From Desulfosporosinus sp049943955 (lineage in GTDB: Bacteria; Bacillota; Desulfitobacteriia; Desulfitobacteriales; Desulfitobacteriaceae): DNA of 64,000 nt. Under the pieces are notes generated by a model. The model was not told where the DNA came from. It saw nothing but the letters and a program-made list of their open reading frames with translations, and did no database searches. Below, one piece after another: positions 24,981-33,197 of this stretch. The stretch's first letter is position 1. The number at the start of each line of letters is the position of its first letter. Both the position numbers and the translations under genes were made by a program. Location: positions 248,001 to 312,000 of the forward strand of contig NZ_JBNFTW010000001.1 in assembly GCF_049943955.1 (NCBI RefSeq), given 5' to 3'.

Positions 24981-27056
24981 GTGGCGAAGGACTTTTTACT
25001 GGAAATCGGAACAGAAGAAATCCCGGCTAAATTTTCCCCGGGTGCCATGAAACAATTAGAAGAACAAGCAAGTAAGCGTTTAGAGGAACTTCGCTTAAGC
25101 TATAGCAAACTGGAGATTTATGCCACACCGCGGCGGCTGGCCCTTTTAGTAAGGGACCTTCAGGACAAGCAGGAAGATTTGCTGACAGAAGTTAAAGGCC
25201 CTGCCGTCAAAGCGGCCTATGATGCCAAGGGGGTTCCCACAAAGGCTGCCCAAGGTTTTGCTAAAGGTCAGGGTGTAACCGTGGAAGATTTGTTTGTCCA
25301 AGAGGTTAACAGTGTGCCTTATGTATTTGCCCGCAAATCTGAAATAGGTGTGGAGACCGCGACACTTTTGCCACAATTAGCTCAAGACATGATTCATGCC
25401 CTGCATTTTCCGAAACCTATGCGCTGGGGAGACTTGGATTTCCGTTTTGCACGTCCGATCCGTTGGCTCGTGGCTCTTTATGGCACCGAGGTCGTTAATT
25501 TTGAATTTGTGGGTCTGGAGTCCGGCCGCAGTACACGGGGACATCGCACGTTAGCAAAAGACTCTGTTCTAATAGAGAATGCTTCAGATTACGGCGAGGT
25601 TTTGCGCAAGGCTTATGTCATTGTAGACCCTGCAGAACGAAAAGTGACAATACAAACACAAATCAAAGCCCTTGCGGAAAAGGTGGGCGGAGAGGTTCCT
25701 GACGATGAAGAGCTTCTCGAGGAAGTCATCCATATCGTAGAATATCCTACCGCTTTGTTGGGTGAAGTCGCGGATCGTTACATGCATTTGCCTGAAGCAG
25801 TCATTACGACGCCTATGCGCGAACATCAGCGTTATTTTCCTGTTCGATCCAAGGAAGGGAAACTCTTGCCTTACTTTATTACAGTGCGCAATGGTGATGC
25901 TTTTGCTTTGGATGTTGTTAAGGCCGGCAATGAAAAGGTTTTAAAAGCTCGTCTGGAGGATGCCGCGTTTTATTATCGAGAAGATCAGAAGGTGCCGCTG
26001 AGTGAGCTTGTTTCTAAGCTGAAGAAAGTTGTCTATCATGAAAAACTGGGTACCGTCGAGCAAAGGGTAGAACGTTTGCGCAGGCTGTCTCGTTTTATCG
26101 CCGAAACATTAGGCTATGCCAAATCCCTTACGGAGAATATTGACCGCACAGCCTATTTGGCAAAGGCCGACCTTGTTACCTTAATGGTCAGCGATTTTCC
26201 TGAACTGCAGGGTATTATGGGCGCGGATTATGCAAGGGCGAACGGTGAGAATCCGGTAGTATGTCAGGGAATTTTCGAACATTATCAACCTCGCTTTGCC
26301 GGTGATAGTTTGCCGGTATCTGAAGCAGGCCGCGTTGTCAGTATCGCGGATAAACTGGATGCTATCGTTGGAGCCTTTGGGATTGGAATTCAGCCGACGG
26401 GTTCCCAGGATCCTTATGCTTTAAGACGCCAAGCCCAAGGGATTGTGGCAATACTCCTGGAGTCCGGATGGAACCTTTCTTTGACAGAGCTTCTTCAGGA
26501 AGCATATCGTTCCTTTCGGGAACAGGGTACTTCGCTGCTGCCGTTGGAGGAGATCATGAAACTCCTGCAGGACTTCTTCCAACAACGGTTAAGGTTTGTG
26601 CTCCAGGAACAGGGACTGCGTTATGATACTGTGGATTCCGTTTTGGCTCAAGGCGGAGACCAATTAAACTGTGTTCTGCAAAAAGCACAGGTACTTGCGG
26701 AAAAACGTGAAGAGGAAGGCTTTGTATCTTACCTTCAAGCCTATACCCGTTGTTTTAATCTGACGAAAAAAGAATCTGAACAAAATCTGAACTCTAATTT
26801 GTTGGTTGATGCGAGCGAAGTGGCTTTAGAAAAAGGGATTGCTCAGCGCCGAGAACGTTTTGTCAAAGCCCTGAATGATGGCAGCTTTGGGGAAGCGTAC
26901 CAATTGGCCGGAGAGCTTGTTCCTTTGATTGAAGCGCTCTTCCAAGCAGTCATGATTATGGTTGAGGATGTGAACTTGAAGAACAATCGACTCGCCTTGT
27001 TGGGAGAGTGCGTTAAAATGTTAGGGTGCTTAGGTGAATTAAGTGTTTTAGCTTAA
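24981..27056 (+). CDS. glyS: Glycyl-tRNA synthetase beta subunit
   Basis: Beta subunit needed for tRNA recognition. 691 residues from GTG 24981, starting MAKDFLLEIGTEEIPAKF; central conserved motifs include MRWGDLDFRFARPIRW and EHQRYFPV, then an HD-like domain (residues about 370-480) and a C-terminal anticodon-binding domain (DALR-like). Same operon and T-box control as glyQ. Normal length. Confidence 0.97.
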   Translation: MAKDFLLEIGTEEIPAKFSPGAMKQLEEQASKRLEELRLSYSKLEIYATPRRLALLVRDLQDKQEDLLTEVKGPAVKAAYDAKGVPTKAAQGFAKGQGVTVEDLFVQEVNSVPYVFARKSEIGVETATLLPQLAQDMIHALHFPKPMRWGDLDFRFARPIRWLVALYGTEVVNFEFVGLESGRSTRGHRTLAKDSVLIENASDYGEVLRKAYVIVDPAERKVTIQTQIKALAEKVGGEVPDDEELLEEVIHIVEYPTALLGEVADRYMHLPEAVITTPMREHQRYFPVRSKEGKLLPYFITVRNGDAFALDVVKAGNEKVLKARLEDAAFYYREDQKVPLSELVSKLKKVVYHEKLGTVEQRVERLRRLSRFIAETLGYAKSLTENIDRTAYLAKADLVTLMVSDFPELQGIMGADYARANGENPVVCQGIFEHYQPRFAGDSLPVSEAGRVVSIADKLDAIVGAFGIGIQPTGSQDPYALRRQAQGIVAILLESGWNLSLTELLQEAYRSFREQGTSLLPLEEIMKLLQDFFQQRLRFVLQEQGLRYDTVDSVLAQGGDQLNCVLQKAQVLAEKREEEGFVSYLQAYTRCFNLTKKESEQNLNSNLLVDASEVALEKGIAQRRERFVKALNDGSFGEAYQLAGELVPLIEALFQAVMIMVEDVNLKNNRLALLGECVKMLGCLGELSVLA

Positions 27057-27133
27057 GATTCAATGTTATAAGTGCAATTAAAGGCTTTGCTTTCGCTATG
27101 ACTCAGTAAAGCCAGTTTCCTTTGGATTAAGGA

Positions 27134-27165
27134 CTTAGGGATGGGGCTCGTCGCTCCATCCTTAG
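27134..27165 (+). terminator. Probable terminator hairpin after glyS
   Basis: Imperfect stem of a C-T-rich pair, CTTAGGGATGGGGC with GCTCCATCCTTAG, followed by CTTTAATT; the T-run is weak. Bases 27170-27536 are A+T-rich with two overlapping TATAAT-like boxes near 27450-27475 that probably include the promoter of the next gene; no gene seen there. Confidence 0.5.
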
Positions 27166-27536
27166 CTTTAATTAAAGAAAATACATGATTAATCTGATTG
27201 GATTAATGACCAGGAAAATAACTTTTTAGGGTGCCGTTGGTTAGAAATGTACTTTGAAATGACTTTAACTAAAGGGTATTGAGTGGGATTCTGTTTTTTC
27301 AGATAAGTCTAACTTAAAATATGTTTTCTGATCGTTGTTTCCTGGTGACGATTATTTGTTTTAAGCTTTTTAAATAATATAAAAGGTTATTCAAATTGAA
27401 CAAATTGGTAAGTTATTGCGATAAAAAATAAACACTATCTAGTAAAAGGATTATATAATGTGATATAATTAAACGCGTAAACCTCATTTAGTATGTCACA
27501 TTAAAGGTAGAAAGAATCATTAAGAGGTGAAATGGG

Positions 27537-28178
27537 TTGGAATGGACGGATCGTCAACAGCGAATTGTGGAGATCGTTAAAGAAGCAGGATCCATAACCG
27601 GTGAAAAAATTGCGGAAAAGCTGGATTTGACGCGAGCCACCCTCCGCCCGGATTTAACTATTTTGACGATGTCCGGGGTCTTAGTGGCCAGACCGCGTGT
27701 TGGGTATTCGTACCGAGATGATCTTGGACCATCCCCGATGATGGAAAGGCTGCTTCAATTAAGAGTTTGTTCTTTTAAGTCGATGGCGGTAACTATACCG
27801 GAAAGTGCAAGTATCTATGAAGCAGCTGTGACGATGTTTACACAAAACGTTGGAAGTCTAGCGGTCGTTGGGTCGGAGCGGGTGCTCTTGGGAATGATTT
27901 CACGTAAAGATATCATGAAAGCGTCTCTCGGCAAGGGAGATCTTCAGCAAGTTCCAGTCGGGGTTATTATGACAAGGATGCCCAACATTTTTATGACGAC
28001 TCCGGATGAACCAGTGTATAGTGCAGCCAAAAAGCTTGTTCAGCATCAGGTTGATAGCTTGCCGGTTGTTGAAAGTTTCATTGATGAAAACGGAGAAGAA
28101 TGCTATGAGGTTGTAGGGCGTTTCACAAAGACTAATGTAACGAAACTCTTTGTGCAGATTGCTGAGACAAAAGCATAG
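27537..28178 (+). CDS. ccpN: CcpN/YqzB-type transcriptional regulator with CBS pair
   Basis: In Bacillus, CcpN represses gluconeogenic genes (gapB, pckA) on glycolytic carbon. 213 residues from TTG 27537 (AGAGGTGA 6 nt upstream). N-terminal winged helix (residues about 1-60, TGEKIAEKLDLTRATLRPDLTI) and two CBS domains (about 75-205), which in the family sense adenine nucleotides. It precedes ppsR and ppdK, as in other Firmicutes (yqzB-yqfL), so it likely governs the PEP/pyruvate node. Confidence 0.88.
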   Translation: MEWTDRQQRIVEIVKEAGSITGEKIAEKLDLTRATLRPDLTILTMSGVLVARPRVGYSYRDDLGPSPMMERLLQLRVCSFKSMAVTIPESASIYEAAVTMFTQNVGSLAVVGSERVLLGMISRKDIMKASLGKGDLQQVPVGVIMTRMPNIFMTTPDEPVYSAAKKLVQHQVDSLPVVESFIDENGEECYEVVGRFTKTNVTKLFVQIAETKA

Positions 28179-28325
28179 CGCGACAATGACTATGAGCGAT
28201 CAAAATGAGTGAGATTGGTCATCTGCTATATTGAGTATTCAGAGTTTGAGTAGCGATACATATCCAGAGGTCAGAAGTAGGCGGGGTCTCTATGTAAATT
28301 TGGAATAAGACGGAGGTGTAGTCGT

Positions 28326-29153
28326 GTGGACGTAACGGGCCCAATGCCTGTATTATATGTAATTTCAGATGCCCTCGGTGAAACGGCCGAGTTTGTAGGC
28401 CGGGCGGCTGCAGCACAATTTGTCGGTATAAAAACTCGAATCCGAAGGGTTCCCTATGTACGGGATGAAGCGCATCTTGAGGAGATTTTGGAAGAAGCTG
28501 TGGCGGAAGAGGCTATTCTAGTCTATACCTTGGTCTTGAAAGGCCTTAGAGATTATTTAGAGCGAAGGGCGGCTGAGAGAGGCCTGAAAACGGTGGATAT
28601 CTTGGGCCCTGTGATTGAGGCCCTTTCTAAGCAGACGGAGATGGAACCTACTCATACTCCTAATATTATTCATCGTTTGGATGAGCAGTATTTCCGGAAA
28701 GTTGAGGCCATTGAATTCGCCGTAAAATATGATGACGGTAAAGATCCCCGTGGAGTTCTTTATGCGGATGTAGTATTGATTGGGGTTTCTCGAACCTCCA
28801 AGACTCCTCTGAGTATGTATTTAGCTTATAAAGGACTTAAGGCTGCAAATATTCCGTTGGTTCCGGAAGTAATTCCTCCGGATGAACTTTATGCAATATC
28901 GCCGCGGAAAATAATTGGTTTGACTCTGCGGCCAGAACTTTTGAACCAGATACGTACTGAGCGCTTAAAAACTCTCGGTTTAGGTGCTTCGGCAGATTAC
29001 GCAAACTTAGAGCGAATTATGCAGGAACTAGAGTATGCGCGGGGGATTATGAAGCGTATAGGCTGTCCAATCGTTGAGGTAACAGGCAAAGCAGTTGAAG
29101 AAACTGCGAGCATTGTGTTAGAAATATTGTTTAAGGGGGAGCGAAATGGCTAA
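28326..29153 (+). CDS. ppsR: Pyruvate phosphate dikinase regulatory protein (PpsR/YqfL type)
   Basis: Bifunctional serine/threonine kinase and Pi-dependent pyrophosphorylase that inactivates or reactivates PPDK by (de)phosphorylating an active-site Thr. 275 residues from GTG 28326 with GGAGGTG 7 nt upstream. The DUF299 P-loop-like motif is GVSRTSKTPLSMYLA, and THTPNIIHRLDEQYF is conserved. Overlaps ppdK by 8 bases, which matches its target. Confidence 0.95.
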   Translation: MDVTGPMPVLYVISDALGETAEFVGRAAAAQFVGIKTRIRRVPYVRDEAHLEEILEEAVAEEAILVYTLVLKGLRDYLERRAAERGLKTVDILGPVIEALSKQTEMEPTHTPNIIHRLDEQYFRKVEAIEFAVKYDDGKDPRGVLYADVVLIGVSRTSKTPLSMYLAYKGLKAANIPLVPEVIPPDELYAISPRKIIGLTLRPELLNQIRTERLKTLGLGASADYANLERIMQELEYARGIMKRIGCPIVEVTGKAVEETASIVLEILFKGERNG

Positions 29154-31800
29154 GAAGTATGTTTATTTATTCCGAGAAGGGAAAGCATCCATGCGCGACT
29201 TGTTAGGAGGAAAAGGCGCTAACTTAGCGGAGATGACTCAAATTGGGCTGCCGGTACCTCCAGGATTTACACTTACCACGGAGGCCTGCAATGGGTATTA
29301 TGCTAACGGAGAAAACGTTCCGGATGGGACGTGGGATCAAGTTTGGCCGGCCTTGGCTGATGTTGAAACTGCTACAGGAAAACTCTTTGGCGATAAGAAA
29401 AATCCGCTTCTTGTTTCGGTAAGGTCTGGAGCAAAGTTCTCCATGCCGGGCATGATGGATACTGTACTTAACCTTGGTTTGAATGACGATACTGTGGAAG
29501 CCTTGGCTGTTAATACTCAAAATGAGCGCTTTGCCTGGGATTGCTATCGCCGTTTTATTCAAATGTTCGGCGATGTGGTCCTTGAGGTTGAACATTACTT
29601 ATTTGAACAAATATTAGAGACTGCTAAAGATAAACAGGGAGTTCGTTTTGATTCGGAGCTTTCCCCAGAAAGCCTTAAATGGATGGTTGGCGAGTACAAA
29701 AAACAGATTCTTCGCAGTACAGGAAAGCCTTTTCCGATGGATCCGAAAGAACAGCTGCAACTGGCCGTGCTAGCCGTTTTCCGAAGCTGGAATAATGACC
29801 GGGCCAATGTATATCGCATCATTAATAATATTCCCCACGATATCGGAACGGCTGTCAACGTACAGTCCATGGTGTTTGGCAATATGGGATCAGATTCAGG
29901 AACCGGGGTCGCCTTTACCCGCAATCCTTCGACTGGGGAGAAAGCACTTTACGGGGAATACCTGATGAATGCCCAAGGTGAAGATGTGGTAGCAGGGATA
30001 CGTACACCCCAGCCTATTGCTACTTTAGCCCAAGAAAACGAAAATATTTACAAACAGTTTGTGGAAAATTCCCAACGCCTTGAGGCGCATTACCGAGATA
30101 TGCAGGATATTGAATTTACCATTGAACGGGGCAAATTGTATATGCTGCAAACCCGTAATGGGAAAAGAACGGCTTCAGCAGCTATCCGAGTAGCCGTCGA
30201 TCTCTACCATGAGGGTATGATTACTAAAGAAGAAGCGGTCATGCGCATCGAACCTCAGCAACTGGATCATCTGCTTCATCGTCGGATGGATGGAGAAGCA
30301 AAACTCCAAATTCTGGCCAAGGGTCTTCCGGCTTCGCCAGGCGCCGCTTCCGGCAAGATCGTTTTTAGCGCTGAAGAGGCAGAACGATTAGGACAATTAG
30401 GCGAAAAGGTTATTCTTGTCCGTACTGAAACAACTCCTGACGATATCCGCGGAATTTTGGCGGCTCAAGGGATTTTAACCAGCCGCGGCGGTATGACAAG
30501 TCATGCAGCGGTAGTATCCCGTCATATGGGAAAACCGGCTGTCTGCGGCTGTGATGCTTTAAAAATTGACTATGCCCAAAAGCTGGTTGCTATTGACGGT
30601 GTTGAATATCCTGAGGGAACTCTTTTCTCAATTGATGGGGCAACAGGTCGAGTTATTAAAGGCGAAGTCAAGATGGTTGATCCTGAATTAAGTGAAGGGT
30701 TTAAAGAGTTCTTAGGCTGGGCTGATGAAATTTCCCGCCTGAAAGTTATGGCCAATGCCGATACTCCGGCTGAAGCAACCAATGCCCGGAATTTTGGTGC
30801 CGTGGGAATCGGCCTTACGCGAACTGAGCATATGTTTATGGACCCTGAACGGATTCCCATCGTGCAGGAAATGATCCTGGCGCAAACTTTGGAAGAACGT
30901 GAAGTTGCTCTGGCTAAATTGCTGCCCATGCAAGAAGAAGACTTCTATGGCATTTTAAAAGCGATGGAAGGCTTCCCTGTAACCATTCGTCTCTTGGATC
31001 CGCCTTTGCATGAGTTTTTGCCGCACTCTGAAGAGCTGATTGTTGAGATTACGAAACTTCGTATGTCTAAGAGCGACCCGAAAGCGTTAAATGAAAAAGA
31101 GGGTTTATTACGCAAAGTCCGTGCTCTCTCTGAGCTTAACCCCATGTTAGGCCATCGTGGCTGCCGTTTGGGAGTTTCCTTCCCCGAAATCACAGTGATG
31201 CAGGCAAGAGCTGTTTTCCAAGCCAGTGCCCGCTTAGTTAAAGAAGGTTATGATATTCATCCCGAGGTCATGATTCCGCTGACTATGGGCAAAGAAGAGT
31301 TTGTGATGATGCGCAAACTGGTTGACGACACAGCTCAAGCGGTAATGGGTGAACAAAATGTTCAAATTAAATATCACGTAGGAACTATGATCGAGGTGCC
31401 GCGGGCTGCCCTTCTGGCAGATGAAATCGGTAAAGTGGCTGACTTCTTCTCCTTTGGCACGAACGACTTAACCCAGATGACTATGGGCTTATCCCGTGAT
31501 GATGCTCAAGGTAAGTTCCTGCCCGTTTATCTGGAAAAGAACCTCCTGAAATCTGATCCTTTCGTCGTACTTGACCGTGACGGGGTTGGAAGGTTGATTG
31601 ATATGGCTGTGAAACTCGGCCGAGGTTCTAACCCGGATATTAGTTTGGGAATTTGCGGAGAACACGGCGGGGAGCCGAATTCTGTGGAATTCTGCCATCT
31701 CGTGGGCTTGAATTATGTTTCCTGTTCGCCGTTCCGGGTTCCGATCGCTCGTTTAGCTGCAGCTCAGGCGGCTGTTGTCAACAAAGACCAATCGAAGTAA
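29146..31800 (+). CDS. ppdK: Pyruvate, phosphate dikinase
   Basis: Interconverts pyruvate + ATP + Pi and PEP + AMP + PPi. 884 residues. N-terminal ATP-grasp domain (LGGKGANLAEM; QTRNGKRTASAAIR), mobile phosphohistidine domain with GGMTSHAAVVSRHMGKPAVCG (His453 catalytic, Thr451 the expected PpsR target), and C-terminal PEP/pyruvate barrel (FSFGTNDLTQMTMGLSRDD; ICGEHGGEP). ATG 29146 overlaps ppsR. The last 14 codons (LAAAQAAVVNKDQSK) and the terminator recur three times downstream. Confidence 0.98.
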   Translation: MAKKYVYLFREGKASMRDLLGGKGANLAEMTQIGLPVPPGFTLTTEACNGYYANGENVPDGTWDQVWPALADVETATGKLFGDKKNPLLVSVRSGAKFSMPGMMDTVLNLGLNDDTVEALAVNTQNERFAWDCYRRFIQMFGDVVLEVEHYLFEQILETAKDKQGVRFDSELSPESLKWMVGEYKKQILRSTGKPFPMDPKEQLQLAVLAVFRSWNNDRANVYRIINNIPHDIGTAVNVQSMVFGNMGSDSGTGVAFTRNPSTGEKALYGEYLMNAQGEDVVAGIRTPQPIATLAQENENIYKQFVENSQRLEAHYRDMQDIEFTIERGKLYMLQTRNGKRTASAAIRVAVDLYHEGMITKEEAVMRIEPQQLDHLLHRRMDGEAKLQILAKGLPASPGAASGKIVFSAEEAERLGQLGEKVILVRTETTPDDIRGILAAQGILTSRGGMTSHAAVVSRHMGKPAVCGCDALKIDYAQKLVAIDGVEYPEGTLFSIDGATGRVIKGEVKMVDPELSEGFKEFLGWADEISRLKVMANADTPAEATNARNFGAVGIGLTRTEHMFMDPERIPIVQEMILAQTLEEREVALAKLLPMQEEDFYGILKAMEGFPVTIRLLDPPLHEFLPHSEELIVEITKLRMSKSDPKALNEKEGLLRKVRALSELNPMLGHRGCRLGVSFPEITVMQARAVFQASARLVKEGYDIHPEVMIPLTMGKEEFVMMRKLVDDTAQAVMGEQNVQIKYHVGTMIEVPRAALLADEIGKVADFFSFGTNDLTQMTMGLSRDDAQGKFLPVYLEKNLLKSDPFVVLDRDGVGRLIDMAVKLGRGSNPDISLGICGEHGGEPNSVEFCHLVGLNYVSCSPFRVPIARLAAAQAAVVNKDQSK

Positions 31801-31867
31801 GGCTGAAAATAGTAAGGTAAAGCCCACAAATATACCTAAAGTTTGAGGGCTATGATAAGAATTCGAA

Positions 31868-31916
31868 ACAGGGTACTGTTACTTAATATTTTTAAAGTAC
31901 AGTACCCTGTTTTTTG
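31868..31916 (+). terminator. Terminator of ppdK
   Basis: Perfect 12-bp stem ACAGGGTACTGT (31868-31879) with ACAGTACCCTGT (31899-31910), then TTTTTT. Terminators of related shape (AGGGTA...TACCCT) follow each of the three downstream ppdK-tail copies. Confidence 0.9.
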
Positions 31917-31985
31917 TTACCAACCGATTCGGCACAAGGGTTATACCAATTGAATACCATTTTGAAAATTAAGCAATCAAATGCT

Positions 31986-32037
31986 GTAAATTAACGTGTT
32001 AATTTACGTTGTTGTTTTAAATAGTTTGACATATAAT
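31986..32037 (+). promoter_or_regulatory. Promoter and candidate operator of the toxin-antitoxin pair
   Basis: Perfect 9-bp inverted repeat GTAAATTAA (31986-31994) with TTAATTTAC (31999-32007), then promoter TTGTTG (32009-32014), 17-bp spacer, TATAAT (32032-32037). Antitoxins of this class usually autorepress through such palindromes; binding here is inference. Confidence 0.6.
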
Positions 32038-32057
32038 ATTTATTAGGAGTGATGAAA

Positions 32058-32303
32058 ATGCCAAATATTAAACCAATATCCGATTTGAGAAATTATACAG
32101 AAGTACTCAAAGAGGTAGCCTACAACAATCCGGTGTACCTTACCAGAAATGGAAGAGGTGAATATGCAATTATTAAGTTGGAAGAACTTGATAAACTCCG
32201 CGCAACGATAAGGCTTATGGTACAGCTTGAGGAAGGGGAAAAATCAGCCAGGGAGAAAGGGTGGCTTTCTGCTGATGAAGTAGAAGTTTCATTAGGATTG
32301 TAG
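32058..32303 (+). CDS. Type II antitoxin, Phd/YefM family
   Basis: 81 residues from ATG 32058 (AGGAG 8 nt upstream; an earlier ATG at 32052 is too close to the site). Begins MPNIKPISDLRNYTEVLKEV with the Phd fold signature and VYLTRNGRGEYAIIKLEEL; the C-terminal part (LEEGEKSAREKGWLSADEVE) should wrap and neutralise the toxin. One base separates it from the toxin gene. Probably autoregulated through the palindrome upstream. First cargo in the ppdK-tail array. Confidence 0.85.
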   Translation: MPNIKPISDLRNYTEVLKEVAYNNPVYLTRNGRGEYAIIKLEELDKLRATIRLMVQLEEGEKSAREKGWLSADEVEVSLGL

Positions 32304-32304
32304 T

Positions 32305-32625
32305 ATGGGAAAAGTGGAATACTCTCCGAAGGCTCTGGAGGATTTACAGAAAATCAAGGCATATATCATTGAGAATTTTGGAGTTGATGCTGCCCAAAAG
32401 GCTCTTGCTAAAATTACAGGTAGCGTTAGAAGATTAGAGGAATATCCAGCATTAGGTGTAGATCTGGGAAGAATGATTGATGTTCCTGTAGAGTATATGT
32501 ATATCTTCATTGAAAGAAATTATGTATTCTATAGACTTAAAGGTAATAGAGTGCTAATCGTTAGAATTCTAAATGAACGGCAGGATTTTGTACAGATACT
32601 TTTTGGAATTCACACAAGTGGTTAA
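32305..32625 (+). CDS. Type II toxin, RelE/ParE family
   Basis: 106 residues: VEYSPKALEDLQKIKAYI (helical start), RRLEEYPALGVDLGRM, and the C-terminal strand pair YVFYRLKGNRVLIVRILNERQDF, typical of the RelE/ParE fold. Members either cleave mRNA on the ribosome or inhibit gyrase; the sequence alone does not decide which. Paired with the Phd-type antitoxin immediately upstream. Confidence 0.85.
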   Translation: MGKVEYSPKALEDLQKIKAYIIENFGVDAAQKALAKITGSVRRLEEYPALGVDLGRMIDVPVEYMYIFIERNYVFYRLKGNRVLIVRILNERQDFVQILFGIHTSG

Positions 32626-32651
32626 GATAATGAAAATCACTGATTACAGGA

Positions 32652-32874
32652 AGTGTTTCGTAATAGTAAAAACGGGGTTGCTCTTAAAGTGTTTGCAGTC
32701 ACTCAGGCGGTTGTTAGCAACAAGGACCAAGCGATGTAAGGCTTTAATATAGTAAAAGCTCTCAAAGATTTGTGTGCTAAGACGTTGAGACGCAGAGTAT
32801 AAAACATAGTAAGGGTATTATTTCTTAATGATTTAAAGGAAATAATACCCTATTTTTATTGTTTTTTTGTATTT
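32652..32874 (+). repeat. ppdK 3'-end duplicate, copy 1, with terminator
   Basis: Pseudo-copy of the end of ppdK: codons reading A-V-T-Q-A-V-V-S-N-K-D-Q-A-M-stop (about 32691-32738), followed by TAAGGCTTTAATATAGTAA, similar to the sequence after ppdK. It ends with a terminator, AGGGTATTATTTC paired with GAAATAATACCCT (about 32815-32862) plus T-run. The upstream 40 bases resemble copy 3. Bases 32875-33197 contain only A+T-rich sequence with a TATAAT near 33014, a possible promoter of the surface-protein gene. Confidence 0.8.
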
Positions 32875-33197
32875 ATGAGGAGAAACGAAATGCGCAATCA
32901 AAGGTTTTGAAAATAGATTAAGGAAAAAGCAGATCTGTAATATCCCGCTTTGTAGAAGAAAAGGTTTTAGACTAGTAAAATAATTATCTTGGAAAATGTG
33001 GCCAAATATGGTATTATAATGTGAACTTATGCACTAAATATAATAATGAGAGATTAACAGCTGACGTAAAATCCCGTATTGTGGCTAAATGTCAACGGAG
33101 GTTTTATAAATGCCGTGTTAGGTTTTGCACATATGATATAGTCTGAATAATTAGATAAAATTTGAAAACGCCCAAAATTACATTGGTGGTGATAAAC

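Noticed and set aside
33110..33160. Riboswitch upstream of the surface-protein gene
   Set aside because: A GGAGG-like stretch and short ORF are present, but no conserved riboswitch core or terminator could be recognised.
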